Origin: Methanolobus psychrotolerans
GTDB taxonomy: Archaea > Halobacteriota > Methanosarcinia > Methanosarcinales > Methanosarcinaceae
Length of the DNA stretch: 64,000 bases
Assembly: GCF_002243045.1 (NCBI RefSeq)
Contig: NZ_MBKP01000008.1
Location: forward strand, 32,694 to 96,693
Direction: 5' to 3'
Positions 52,441-64,000 of the stretch are shown here, in pieces. Within the stretch, counting starts at the first letter, position 1. The number at the start of each line of letters is the position of its first letter. A program made the translations under genes and the position numbers. The notes under the pieces were generated by a model. It was not told the origin of the DNA, did not search any database, and saw only the letters and a list, made by a program, of their open reading frames with translations.

Positions 52441-53860
52441 TTAAGTTTTTGCCTTTTGTAAAGTCACTTTGAAAGTGGTTCCTTTTCCATTAGTTCCATC
52501 CTTCACTTCCACAGTTCCTTCGTGAAGGTCTATTATACGCTTGACAATAGCAAGCCCAAGCCCCGATCCTTTTACATTTACTTTATGTGCCCTTTTGAAC
52601 CTGTCAAAGATGTAGGGCTTATCTTTGTCAGGGATTCCTTCCCCTTCGTCGGTGATCGAAACTTCCCATTCACTATCCATATCTTCTATATTTAATGTGA
52701 TAATACTTCCTGCAGGGCTGTATTTAATGGAATTTCCTATAAGGTTTGAGAACACGTCTTCGATAGTAGTGTTCATATCAGCCGGGTATTCGCTTTTGGG
52801 ATTGAAATCTATATTTATTCCCTTTTCATCCAGTTTTGGCCTGAGATTATCAATAACCTCTTCGATTATCTCTTTCAGATCAAGTGTCTTAAAATCAAGC
52901 TCATCCATATTTTCAAGTTTTGCAAGATGTGCTGCATTCTCTATGAGGTAGATAAGTTTCTTATTGTTCCTTTCAATTGTCTTCAATGCCTCCATTTTTT
53001 GTTCTTCATTCTCCTCTTCTATAAGGTACTCTACATATCCTTTGATGACTGTGGCAGGGTTTATGAGGTCGTGTCGGAGTATGTCTGTAAAGAGGTCTTT
53101 GAGTTCATTGGAATTCTTCAGATCAAGGGAATATTGTTTCAGCTTTTCCTCAGCTATTTTTCTTTCATGAATCTCAACTTCAAGTTCCTTGTTCTTGAAA
53201 TTAAGTTCGGAAGTTTTCTCATCTACCTTGTTACGTAGTGTCAGGCTCAATATAATGAATAGCAAAAGTAATCCGCCACCGATGCCAACAGATAACTTTA
53301 GCCACGAAGGACTTTCCCATGTATTCAGGTCTGTATTACTTTTTTGCGGTTGTATTTGCGGCACATTATAAACGGGGATGCTGTTCTCAATAACCATCTG
53401 AAGAATATCTTCATCGATCGTTCCGGCAATTTCCGTGTCTGCAGTTTCGGATAGTGCAAAGGCCATATCAGTGGGTGATATCACAAAAGGTATTTTTTCC
53501 ACATCGTAGTGTGCTTCGTTCCTGTATGCATACGATTTTGCGATTATACCAGCAGGCAGTATATCTATGGTGCCATTATCAAGCCTTTCAAGGGATTGTT
53601 CCAGTGTACATAATATAAATACTAGTTCCCCTCCTTTTTTTTGGGCTATGCTTTCAAGTATTTCAATATATAAGCCTGAGGCTATCCCGTCCTCATTTAA
53701 AGAAACAAGTGGTTCATTCTGGTAGACTCCTATGTTTATCTCATTCCCGGCTGCATATGCAGTGGAGATGAGTGCAGAAATGAATATTAGGGTGGCAACA
53801 AGGACTTTAAGGCTTTTGACAGTTAGTTTGAACCCGTTTTTATCCTGAATTATAATTCAT
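52441..53860 (-). pseudogene. Sensor histidine kinase with reduced periplasmic-binding domain; N-terminus frameshifted
   Basis: The open frame carries an exported domain (INIGVYQNEPLVSLNEDGIASG..., LERLDNGTIDILPAG) that matches lobe 1 of SBP_bac_3, then a short ISPTDMAFALSETADTEI...VYN tail, one helix (KLSVGIGGGLLLLFIILSLT), HisKA (H in DILRHDLINP) and HATPase_c (GSGLGLAIVKRI). No ATG, GTG or TTG exists in this frame before 53502. ATG 53860 is in another frame, but deleting one G of the GG at 53846-53845 region would join it to a perfect signal peptide (KVLVATLIFISALISTAYA). Either a frameshift or an ATT start. Lobe 2 of the binding domain is also missing. Confidence 0.7.
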
Positions 53861-53964
53861 CCATTTATTCGATATCTAATAATTGGTTATATTTTATTGG
53901 CTTCTAATTTATATTTATCGCAACAAATGATGTACTAAGCAGGTACAAAATCCATAAATAGAAA

Positions 53965-53987
53965 AAGAAAGCTGGCTTCAGACCAGC
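53965..53987 (-). terminator. Terminator of leucyl-tRNA synthetase gene
   Basis: On the minus strand GCTGG, loop TCTGAAG, CCAGC (53987 down to 53971) is followed by TTTCTTTTTC. The hairpin lies after the run of stop codons that ends the LeuRS frame. Confidence 0.7.
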
Positions 53988-53988
53988 A

Positions 53989-56914
<2,926 letters not shown>

Positions 56915-57208
56915 TGTTAGCACCTCTCACACCAGACATTAATAACCGCAAGAGTTCAATACATAAACTCACTCAGGTCAAATATTAAGTTTCTGCATTC
57001 ATCCTGAAATACAGTTATCTTGTACCTTGGTATCAAGCACATAGATCACAGGCAAGAAAGCTTCAGGTGATACATAAGTTGCTTGTTCAGCAGTGTTTTA
57101 TGAGGTAATAAATAACAACCTACATAAAACACACGGAAAAGCGAACACCGATGTCTCTGAATAACTCCTTGCAAAACATCATTCATTTTTGCTTTGTTTA
57201 GGTTTGGA

Positions 57209-57361
57209 TTATTGCCATTTTTTTGCCATTTGTTCCCCGCAGAAAGGACACCTGACTTCCCCCTCTCCACAGCTATGGCAGGGATTTACGACTTCCATGG
57301 CAAAACCACAGTTTGGGCATTGATATTGCTCTCCTGTATACACATCACAGTGTTTGTTCAT
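57209..57361 (-). CDS. Zinc-ribbon microprotein
   Basis: A 50-residue protein with three CxxC(G) knuckles in order: CPNCG (15-19), CHSCG (28-32) and CPFCG (38-42), plus H4-C5. It resembles small euryarchaeal zinc-finger proteins, but I cannot assign a family. ATG 57361 is preceded by GGAGGACGGGGAAAT. Such proteins may bind RNA or partner proteins. It is divergent from cgi121 and about 295 bases upstream of the leuS gene in the same direction, but co-transcription is not shown. Confidence 0.75.
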   Translation of the reverse strand: MNKHCDVYTGEQYQCPNCGFAMEVVNPCHSCGEGEVRCPFCGEQMAKKWQ

Positions 57362-57480
57362 ATTTCCCCGTCCTCCTATTGATATTTAAATTTAAAAATA
57401 GATAAAGTTAACCAATTGCACAAGTATGTACTAATCTTCCGACCGTTATACTTATTCTCAAGTATCCTTTATCTTGGTGC

Positions 57481-57990
57481 ATGGAATTCAGGATTACAGG
57501 TGGATTTGCCTTCATAGAGAATGTACCTGATTTTTTAAAGGAAATAAGGTATATATCTTCAACCAATGATACTATTATTCAGGCAATGGATGCTGATAAG
57601 ATAGCTGGGGAAGACCACATTCTTTTTGCTGTGCAGAAAGCATTGCGTTCAAAAGACAACAATTACAGCATGGCACGTGATATGGGTATCGAGATTATGA
57701 GGTACGCTTCGGGAAAAAGGCAGATCGAAGAAGCATTTTCCATGGGTGTTCATGAAGGACAGATGAATGTTGTTCTTGTTGTAATGGGCGAAAAAGAAGA
57801 TGTGCAACACTCTGTTTGGGCGTTAAAATCCATTATTGAAGAAGCGCCTGTAATAGAGTACACCAGTTCAAAGAGATCGCGCATACTTGAACAGTTTTCA
57901 ATAACGGATAAAGAGATACTCGCAGCAGGTGAAGATATGATCCCTTCACTTGTTCTGGAGCGGGTTGCTCTGGTTGATGTTTTGAAATAA
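57481..57990 (+). CDS. cgi121: KEOPS complex subunit Cgi121
   Basis: 169 residues. Matches archaeal Cgi121: DADKIAGEDHILFAVQKALRS near residue 38, then MARDMGIEIMRYASGKRQIEEAFSMGV, the conserved ISTQIEEAF-like core that binds tRNA, and the C-terminal helix EDMIPSLVLERVALVDVLK. In KEOPS it binds Bud32 and delivers tRNA for t6A formation. The other subunits are not in the window. It starts a run of plus-strand genes with glpX and mtaB. Confidence 0.9.
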   Translation: MEFRITGGFAFIENVPDFLKEIRYISSTNDTIIQAMDADKIAGEDHILFAVQKALRSKDNNYSMARDMGIEIMRYASGKRQIEEAFSMGVHEGQMNVVLVVMGEKEDVQHSVWALKSIIEEAPVIEYTSSKRSRILEQFSITDKEILAAGEDMIPSLVLERVALVDVLK

Positions 57991-58092
57991 TCTCACAACT
58001 TTACTTTACCCGCGAAAATCTAATATAGAAACCATTAATACTTGTGCCATCAAAATCTTTATAATCAGGAAACAATTCAGGAAGTGATTATT

Positions 58093-59184
58093 ATGCCTCA
58101 TCCTAAAACCGCTGAAAAGATGATTAAGTGTGCGGGACCAATCGAGTGTTCCCTCTTGCCCAGATTATTGCATGTTACAGAAGCAGCAGCAATTGCAGCT
58201 TCTTATCAGATGGGCCGTGGCGATAAAAAATATTCAGACAAAGTTTCTGTTGAAGCCATGCGCAGAATGCTGAACAGTCTTGATATGAAAGGTATCATCA
58301 AGATTGGTGAAGGGGAACGTGATGAAGCACCCATGCTGTTCATTGGTGAAGAAGTAGGTACCGGGAAAGGCGATCTGGAAGTTGACATTGCAGTTGATCC
58401 ACTGGAAGGCACCAACCTTGCAGCAAATGGAACTCCGGGTGCCATATCTGTTATGGCTATGGCAGAAAGGGGTGGTTTGTTTCACGGTCCGGACATCTAT
58501 ATGGACAAGATAGTTGTTGGTTCAGAAGTCGTGAAGTATGAGAGGGAGCATCCGAACGAAAGAATAGACCTTGACGCACCAGTCATCCAGAATCTCAAGA
58601 TCGTTGCAAAGGCTCTCAACAGGACAGTGGGTGAGCTTGTAGTTGTTATCCTTGAACGGGAGAGGCACGAGGAAAAAATAAAGGAGATAAGAGGGACAGG
58701 CGCTAGGGTCAATGTGATCAGTGATGGTGATCTTATGCCTGGAATAGCAACTGCGATCCGTGGTTCAGGTATCCATATAGTACTTGGTGCGGGTGGTTCG
58801 GGAGAGGCTGTCCTCACTGCAGCAGCTGTTAAGATCCTTGGTGGCAAGATCCTTGCAAGACTTGTCCTGCCTACTGTGGCAAATGGCGGTACTCCTGAGG
58901 AGATTGCAAAGGAGAAGGAACAGAAAATGCCAAGACTTGAGAAAATGGGCATCACAGAAGATAACATCAACGACATACTGGATACAGAAAAACTGGCTCC
59001 TGGAAAGGACATCATTTTCTCTGCAACTGGTGTGACTCCAGGTTTCCTTCTCAAGGGAGTAAGTCTTTTCGGTGACGGTGATTCAAGGGTTCACAGTCTC
59101 ACGATGGGCAGTTCGGGTGTTGTCAAGTTCACAGATACTATCTATATCAATGACAAAGAAAAAACTCCTCTCCGGTCGGTATAA
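58093..59184 (+). CDS. glpX: Fructose-1,6-bisphosphatase class II (GlpX)
   Basis: 363 residues from ATG 58093, preceded by GGAAGTGAT. Metal- and substrate-binding motifs: IGEGERDEAPML, AVDPLEGTNLAANG, and LGAGGSGEAVL. It dephosphorylates fructose 1,6-bisphosphate in gluconeogenesis. Many archaea rely on the bifunctional type V FBPase/aldolase instead, so the separate aldolase at 41942 and this enzyme form an alternative pair. Followed after 17 bases by mtaB. Confidence 0.92.
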   Translation: MPHPKTAEKMIKCAGPIECSLLPRLLHVTEAAAIAASYQMGRGDKKYSDKVSVEAMRRMLNSLDMKGIIKIGEGERDEAPMLFIGEEVGTGKGDLEVDIAVDPLEGTNLAANGTPGAISVMAMAERGGLFHGPDIYMDKIVVGSEVVKYEREHPNERIDLDAPVIQNLKIVAKALNRTVGELVVVILERERHEEKIKEIRGTGARVNVISDGDLMPGIATAIRGSGIHIVLGAGGSGEAVLTAAAVKILGGKILARLVLPTVANGGTPEEIAKEKEQKMPRLEKMGITEDNINDILDTEKLAPGKDIIFSATGVTPGFLLKGVSLFGDGDSRVHSLTMGSSGVVKFTDTIYINDKEKTPLRSV

Positions 59185-59201
59185 GCTTAACGAACTGTAA
59201 A

Positions 59202-60479
59202 ATGAAAGTACATATTTCAACTTACGGCTGTTCTGCAAGCCAGGCTTCAGCAGAGATAATGAAAGCAAGTGTCAGGGACAGCGGTCATGAGCTTGTCCCT
59301 CAAGTCGTTGCCGATGTAGTTGTTATCAATACCTGTACTGTAAAGTATACAACTGAACAGAAGATATTTCACCAGATACGGGAGCTTGGTGAAAAAGGTA
59401 CAAAGGTTATAGTTACAGGCTGTATGCCTGAAGTGCAGCTTGAAGATATCATGCACCAGAACCCCAATGCTCATATATTAGGCGTGAATTCGATTTCACG
59501 ACTGGGGCAGGTGCTTGATTCCTTGAATTCTGCAAGTGGCAGTGTAAAGGTCTTCCTCCCGGAGCCGGAGGGTTTTCAGAGTGTTCCAAGGATTCGTTAT
59601 AACTCTAATATTCATATCTGTCAGTTATCTCAGGGATGCAATTATGCTTGTGCTTATTGTATAGTTACTATTGCACGTGGAAGCCTGCGTTCGTTTGAAC
59701 CTGGTGAGATAGTAGATGACATCAGAAAGGCCGTTGTTGAGGGTTGCCGGGAGATCTGGCTGACTTCCCAGGATAATGGCCAGTACGGAACTGATAAAGA
59801 GGTGTTACTTCCCCAACTGCTTGATATGATCTGTCAGATTCCGGGGCAGTTCAAAATAAGAGTAGGGATGATGAATCCTTTTTCAGTGACTCCTATTCTT
59901 GATGACCTGCTGGAAATTTTTAAGAATGAAAAAATATACAAGTTTCTGCACCTGCCGATACAATCCGCATCTGATAATGTCCTGAAGAGTATGAACAGGT
60001 ATCATTCAATATCAGAGGCAAATGTCATTGTCGATAAATTCAGATCAATGTTTTCTGACATGACCCTTTTCACGGATATCATTGTGGGTTATCCGGGTGA
60101 AACAGATGAGGATATCCAAAAGACTGTTGACTGGGTTAAAGAGTACAAACCGGAAAAGGTCAATATATCCCGCTTTACTCCAAGGCCGCATACCAAGGCA
60201 TGGGAGCTCAGGAAGATTGATTCCCGCATAATCGTGAACAGATCAAATAGGCTGCATGGAGTTTGTGAAGCTGTTAAGCTTGAGTCAAGGAATTGCATGA
60301 TCGGAAAGGATGTTGATGTTTTTCTATCAAAACCAGCAAAACAGAAAGGTATGATGGCACGTACCAACTCATACAAGCCGGTTGTCATTCCTCAGTGCAA
60401 TGTGGGGCCGGGTGTGACATGTCGCGTGCACATTTATGATGCAACCCCAGGTTATTTCCTTGGGAATATCGTAATTTGA
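59202..60479 (+). CDS. mtaB: tRNA threonylcarbamoyladenosine methylthiotransferase (e-MtaB/CDKAL1 type)
   Basis: 425 residues. Three N-terminal cysteines C10, C45, C74 bind the auxiliary 4Fe-4S cluster; radical-SAM motif C146-C150-C153 in QGCNYACAYC; a C-terminal TRAM-like domain (GKDVDVFLSKPAKQKGMMARTNSYKPVVI). It converts t6A37 to ms2t6A37. The t6A substrate is made by KEOPS, of which cgi121 lies two genes upstream in the same direction, so the neighbourhood fits a t6A pathway context. Confidence 0.92.
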   Translation: MKVHISTYGCSASQASAEIMKASVRDSGHELVPQVVADVVVINTCTVKYTTEQKIFHQIRELGEKGTKVIVTGCMPEVQLEDIMHQNPNAHILGVNSISRLGQVLDSLNSASGSVKVFLPEPEGFQSVPRIRYNSNIHICQLSQGCNYACAYCIVTIARGSLRSFEPGEIVDDIRKAVVEGCREIWLTSQDNGQYGTDKEVLLPQLLDMICQIPGQFKIRVGMMNPFSVTPILDDLLEIFKNEKIYKFLHLPIQSASDNVLKSMNRYHSISEANVIVDKFRSMFSDMTLFTDIIVGYPGETDEDIQKTVDWVKEYKPEKVNISRFTPRPHTKAWELRKIDSRIIVNRSNRLHGVCEAVKLESRNCMIGKDVDVFLSKPAKQKGMMARTNSYKPVVIPQCNVGPGVTCRVHIYDATPGYFLGNIVI

Positions 60480-60545
60480 TGCTTATTTCTATTCATCACT
60501 CTATGTTTTCAATGGCAACCCCGGTCGGAACAAAAGAGGATCTTT

Positions 60546-62282
60546 TTATTCCTTTTTCAGATGCACCTTATCAAGGATCTTCTTGTCATATAACTTGACA
60601 ATATCACTGCGGGTTATTATCCCAAGCAGTTTTGTTCTGTCTGTACTTGAAACTACCGGAAGCCTGCCAATGTCTTTTGCAGCAAGGCGCTTTAGTACCG
60701 TGTTTAAGCTTTCCTCAGGATATGCCACTTCCACATCTTTGCTTGAGATCTCATTGATGGTCTTGTCAAGTTCGTCATGGTCTACCTTATCTCTGACATC
60801 TTTGAGCGTAACAATTCCACACAGCTTACCACCAGAATCAAGGACTGGGAATCCTGCATGCCTGCTTGACTGCATAAGAGCGATCAATGCCCCTACGTTT
60901 TTGTTCTCCGATACTGTCTGAACATTTTGCTTCATTGCGTCCCTTACAATCAAGGATTCCATTATGTCTACTTCCCGTCCTCTCCTGATGGTGAATCCTC
61001 TTCGATGGAGGCCTTCTGTAAATATGGATTCTGAATTAAGGGAACTTGATACCAGATTGCTGACAACACATGCAAGCATTATGGGCAGTATCATGTTATA
61101 ATCTTGCGTAAGCTCAAAAAGAATAAGGATCGATGCCAGAGGTGCCCGGCTTGTGCCTGCAAACACTGCACCCATGCCTGCAAGTGCATATGCGCCGGAT
61201 TCTGCTGTAATGGCCGGGAACATATCATGGACGATTGAACCGTAGCCTCCTCCCAGCATTGCACCTACAAAAAGTGCAGGTACAATGGATCCTCCTGATC
61301 CGCCAGACCCCATTGTGAGTGAGAATGCAATAATTTTAAGGAATATAAGCATCAGCATAAGTTTCAATGCCAGTCCGTTGTTCAGGGCATCGGTGATAAC
61401 ATCATATCCCACACCGAACACCTGCGGATAGAAAAATCCTATGATCCCTACACAAAGCCCTCCTATGGCAGGTTTTATTGCGGGGTGTATTTTAAGGGAA
61501 TCAAAGAACCGGTGAGTTCCAAAAAGGGTACGCATTAGTATCGCAGATACAATACCTGCTAATATTCCAAGTCCCAGATACAAAATGGATTCGTAGAAAG
61601 GGTTGACAAAGGTATATGAAGATACTTCTATAGTCTTTACATCAAATACCATACTTGCCACCAGGGTTGCAAAGACAGCTGAGATTACAATCGGGATGAA
61701 TGTCCTTGCTTCAAGCTCACCAAGAATCACCTCAACAGCGAACACGACTCCTGCAAGAGGTGCATTGTAGGCTGCGGCAATTCCTCCGGAGGCTCCGCAT
61801 CCTATCAGTATCTTTACCCGGTTGCCATGTATCTTCAGTACCTGTGCAAGCAAGGAACCTATTCCAGAACCTGCAAGAACCACAGGTGCTTCCTTTCCCA
61901 CAGATCCTCCTGATCCAATGGACACGATAGATGCAAGTACTTCAAGGAATGCATTTCGAGGTGACATCCTGCCACCATGTAGGGCAGTGGCCTCTATAAT
62001 CTCTTCAATGTCATAACGTCTTGTGTGTATGAACAGGTGAACTATTAGGCCAACAACGAGTCCGCCCAAGGCAGGCAGAATTATTATGAAATAGCCGGGA
62101 GATTCAGGGAGTAGTCCATAAAATGAATTATGGCTCAGTTCCAGTAACATGTCATAAAATACAATGGTAAGGCCTGTGAGGACACCAACAATAAGTGCCA
62201 GAGAATTGGATATCAATGATTCTGTCTGTAACCATTGGAGCAGTTTTTGTTTGAATCTCTTAACAGTTGTTTTTCCATCCAA
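60546..62282 (-). CDS. ClC-family chloride channel/antiporter with CBS domains
   Basis: 578 residues. Membrane region (about 25-440) with ClC motifs: GSGGSVGKEAPVV, where E131 corresponds to the gating glutamate of GREGP, and GSGGSGGSIVPALFVGA. Two C-terminal CBS domains (about 450-570: IVRDAMKQNVQTVSENKN..., GRLPVVSSTDRTKLLGIITRSDI) likely sense nucleotides. The start is TTG 62282, preceded by a weak GAGATGA; the alternative is a later start, but none is obvious. Single gene converging with mtaB. Confidence 0.9.
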   Translation of the reverse strand: MDGKTTVKRFKQKLLQWLQTESLISNSLALIVGVLTGLTIVFYDMLLELSHNSFYGLLPESPGYFIIILPALGGLVVGLIVHLFIHTRRYDIEEIIEATALHGGRMSPRNAFLEVLASIVSIGSGGSVGKEAPVVLAGSGIGSLLAQVLKIHGNRVKILIGCGASGGIAAAYNAPLAGVVFAVEVILGELEARTFIPIVISAVFATLVASMVFDVKTIEVSSYTFVNPFYESILYLGLGILAGIVSAILMRTLFGTHRFFDSLKIHPAIKPAIGGLCVGIIGFFYPQVFGVGYDVITDALNNGLALKLMLMLIFLKIIAFSLTMGSGGSGGSIVPALFVGAMLGGGYGSIVHDMFPAITAESGAYALAGMGAVFAGTSRAPLASILILFELTQDYNMILPIMLACVVSNLVSSSLNSESIFTEGLHRRGFTIRRGREVDIMESLIVRDAMKQNVQTVSENKNVGALIALMQSSRHAGFPVLDSGGKLCGIVTLKDVRDKVDHDELDKTINEISSKDVEVAYPEESLNTVLKRLAAKDIGRLPVVSSTDRTKLLGIITRSDIVKLYDKKILDKVHLKKE

Positions 62283-62636
62283 GAAGTTTCATCTCAATTG
62301 CCGGGATGATAGGAGTAACATGTACCTTATTGATATATTTTTTGAATTGTTATCATGTTTTCATATTCTGCTGGTGATATTTCTAATAAATATTTATATT
62401 GTACTTTTTAATATAATAATTAGCACCAATTTATAAAAAACACTAAATTGAATACTTTTATAATATATCATTGTATATTGGTACTTGTGGAGTAATGTGG
62501 GGGCATCAGTGATAATACTGTATGTCCGCAAAAGCGATCAGCAATAGTTGTATACAGGTGTGTATTCAACTGAATTCAATTTGAAATTGGCAGATAATTA
62601 GGACTCAGATCACAGATTATTGTCAAGGGTGAGAGT
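62283..62636. other. AT-rich divergent promoter region
   Basis: 354 bases between the ClC gene and the surface-protein gene. Several TATA-like stretches (for example around 62400-62415 and 62455-62475). No coding frame or stable structure that I can support. Confidence 0.45.
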
Positions 62637-64000
62637 ATGCATCCTTTAATAAAAAACAGTAGACAAAACGGGATATTGAAATATATAAGGGTACTTTTGT
62701 CGATTTCCATTGTTATTTCGACTTTTAACCCCATGATTATAGCAAGTGCAGCATCAGCAGATACAATCTTCATTAGTTCTGATAAGGTAAACCTAAGTGA
62801 TATTGCACACGTAGTGATTTTTATCGATAACTGTGTTAATGTTACAGGCATGAACCTGACTCTTTCATATGACTCTGGTATAATATCTCTGGAAAATGTT
62901 TCAGCAAACGGGAGTTATGTATCAGGGCATGTTGTGAGTTATGTCGATAATTCTGGAACAGTAGGAATAGAGCTTAGGCAGTTGGAGAACTTCACAGAAG
63001 CAAGTCTAGTTCCAGTGATCGACCTATCATTTTATGCATTGGCCAGTGGTAATTCTGATCTCTATCTGCAGGATGTCGAGCTTCTTGAGGGTGAAGTATC
63101 ATCATCTCCGGCAAACAGTATTGACGGTTATATTCTTGTAGAGGAAACTACGGCTTCAAACACTGCTCCTGTATTTTCCCCAATTGGTGATAAGTTTGTC
63201 AATGCTTCTGAAGAGCTTTCATTCAATCTTAATGCCACTGATTCTGACAATGACTCTCTTGAATATTCAATGAGCGGCCTTCCGTCAGCAGCAATCCTTG
63301 ATCCCTCCAGCGGTGCTTTCTCCTGGACTCCGGTCTATAATGATAATGGAACTCACAGTGTTGAGTTCAATGTTACTGATGGTCATGTCAACGTTTCCGA
63401 AACCATCACAATTACAGTTGTCGATGTACCTGCTGCAGTCAATCAGGCTCCTGTTCTTGAGACGATCGGTGACAGAACTATAAATGAAACTGATATCCTT
63501 ACAATCATCCTTAATGCAACCGACCTTGATGGCAATGATCTTTCATACTCCAGAAACGCCAGCTTCGGAACTCTTGTAGACAACGTTTTCAGATGGGACA
63601 CTGGTTATGATGACGCTGGAATCTATGATGTCATGTTCACTGTTTCCGATGGTAATGCTACTGATTCAGAAACCATTACAATCACTGTCATTAACGCAAA
63701 TCAGGCTCCTGTACTTGAGACGATCGGTGACAGAACTATAAATGAAACTGATATCCTTACAATCATCCTGAATGCAACCGACCTTGATGGCAATGATCTT
63801 TCATACTCCAGAAACGCCAGCTTCGGAACTCTTGCAGACAACGTTTTCAGCTGGGACACTGGTTATGATGACGCTGGAATCTATGATGTCATGTTCACTG
63901 TTTCCGATGGTAATGCTACTGATTCAGAAACCATTACAATCACTGTCATTAACGCAAATCAGGCTCCTGTACTTGAGACGATCGGTGACAGAACTATAAA
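62637..64000 (+). CDS. Large secreted protein with cohesin-like and cadherin/Ig-like repeat domains (partial)
   Basis: An uninterrupted frame of over 450 codons that runs past the window edge. GGTGAGAG precedes ATG 62637. A signal peptide (ILKYIRVLLSISIVISTFN... ending ASAASA) is followed by a cohesin-like beta-sandwich domain (about 45-170: MNLTLSYDSGIISLENVSANG), then a diverged Ig-like/He_PIG domain (APVFSPIGDKFVNASEELSFNLNATDSDNDS) and at least two nearly identical 86-residue repeats (NQAPVLETIGDRTINETD). N-glycosylation sequons (N-x-S/T) abound. It is expected at the cell surface, in adhesion or S-layer attachment. Confidence 0.85.
   Translation, partial: MHPLIKNSRQNGILKYIRVLLSISIVISTFNPMIIASAASADTIFISSDKVNLSDIAHVVIFIDNCVNVTGMNLTLSYDSGIISLENVSANGSYVSGHVVSYVDNSGTVGIELRQLENFTEASLVPVIDLSFYALASGNSDLYLQDVELLEGEVSSSPANSIDGYILVEETTASNTAPVFSPIGDKFVNASEELSFNLNATDSDNDSLEYSMSGLPSAAILDPSSGAFSWTPVYNDNGTHSVEFNVTDGHVNVSETITITVVDVPAAVNQAPVLETIGDRTINETDILTIILNATDLDGNDLSYSRNASFGTLVDNVFRWDTGYDDAGIYDVMFTVSDGNATDSETITITVINANQAPVLETIGDRTINETDILTIILNATDLDGNDLSYSRNASFGTLADNVFSWDTGYDDAGIYDVMFTVSDGNATDSETITITVINANQAPVLETIGDRTI
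63441..64000 (+). repeat. 258-bp tandem repeats encoding 86-residue Ig-like domains
   Basis: Unit 1 (63441-63698) and unit 2 (63699-63956) differ at only four positions (T/A, T/G, T/C, A/C), and a third unit begins at 63957 and is cut by the window edge. The period is exactly 258 bases, in frame. Near identity at DNA level points to recent duplication or active gene conversion. Confidence 0.95.

Noticed and set aside
57046..57270. 74-codon minus-strand frame
   Set aside because: Overlaps the zinc-ribbon microprotein in a different frame and lacks a ribosome-binding site; the microprotein has the better evidence.
57209..57361. Assignment of the zinc-ribbon microprotein to the HVO_2753-type family
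   Set aside because: Cysteine pairs occur in a different order and the gene next to it is not the one usually linked with that family, so only a general zinc-ribbon call is made.
63441..64000. Possible CRISPR-like or mobile repeat array
   Set aside because: The 258-base repeat is in frame, coding and has no spacers; it is a protein-domain repeat.

Overview
The window looks like a chromosomal segment of a methylotrophic, cytochrome-bearing methanogen of the Methanosarcinaceae. The main evidence is a complete Rnf operon that begins with a multihaem cytochrome c of the MmcA type. Supporting evidence is an archaeal information-processing gene set (primase small subunit, GINS, RPA with RPA-associated proteins, RFC small subunit, histone, L44e, S27e, aIF2alpha, Nop10, deoxyhypusine synthase, KEOPS Cgi121) and Shine-Dalgarno sequences of the GGAGGTGATC type. 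Base composition is AT-rich and intergenic regions are very AT-rich. Genus is inferred only; Methanolobus or Methanococcoides relatives fit better than Methanosarcina, but no search could be run.

Layout. 0-10 kb: a Yip1-like membrane protein, then two tandem paralogous export modules (MacB/LolD-type ATPase, secreted COG1361 S-layer-domain protein, FtsX/MacB permease; the first module has two permeases), then two small membrane proteins and a winged-helix regulator. 10-14.4 kb: a two-component system (HTH-REC regulator, Cache sensor kinase), a UPF0145 protein and a PAS histidine kinase. 14.8 kb: tRNA-Ser(CGA) with an insertion in its D arm. 14.9-20.3 kb: a tightly packed minus-strand replication/translation cluster (priS, gins51, rpl44e, rps27e, aIF2alpha, nop10, PAC2 chaperone, endonuclease Q). 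20.4-23.5 kb: RqcH/NEMF homologue and Pelota, both ribosome-rescue factors. 24-27.4 kb: acetate-transporter-family protein, diadenylate cyclase, ThpR, and an ApbE flavin transferase divergent from the Rnf operon. 27.5-34.8 kb: unknown gene, mmcA, rnfC, D, G, E, A, B and a small membrane protein, forming one close-packed electron-transport operon.

34.9-38.6 kb: RFC small subunit, a membrane protein, a histone, an Rmd1/DUF155-like protein and a flavodoxin. 38.8-47.6 kb: two separate RPA + RPA-associated-protein pairs flank an archaeal class I aldolase and an APC transporter with USP domains. 47.6-53.9 kb: phosphodiesterase, two regulators, deoxyhypusine synthase, an unknown protein, a nitrilase-family amidase, and a sensor kinase whose N-terminus appears frameshifted. 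54-62.3 kb: leucyl-tRNA synthetase ending in a run of consecutive stop codons, a zinc-ribbon microprotein, Cgi121, GlpX-type FBPase, an e-MtaB methylthiotransferase and a ClC channel. 62.6 kb to the edge: the start of a large secreted protein with a cohesin-like domain and nearly identical 86-residue tandem repeats; it runs off the window.

How the parts fit together. ApbE probably flavinylates RnfG, so it belongs functionally with the MmcA-Rnf respiratory chain. Aldolase and GlpX FBPase give two consecutive gluconeogenic steps. The most unusual items are the duplicated ATPase/S-layer-domain/permease modules, the tRNA-Ser insertion, the frameshifted sensor kinase, the duplicated RPA pairs and the freshly amplified surface-protein repeats. 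No CRISPR array, insertion sequence, rRNA or prophage was seen.
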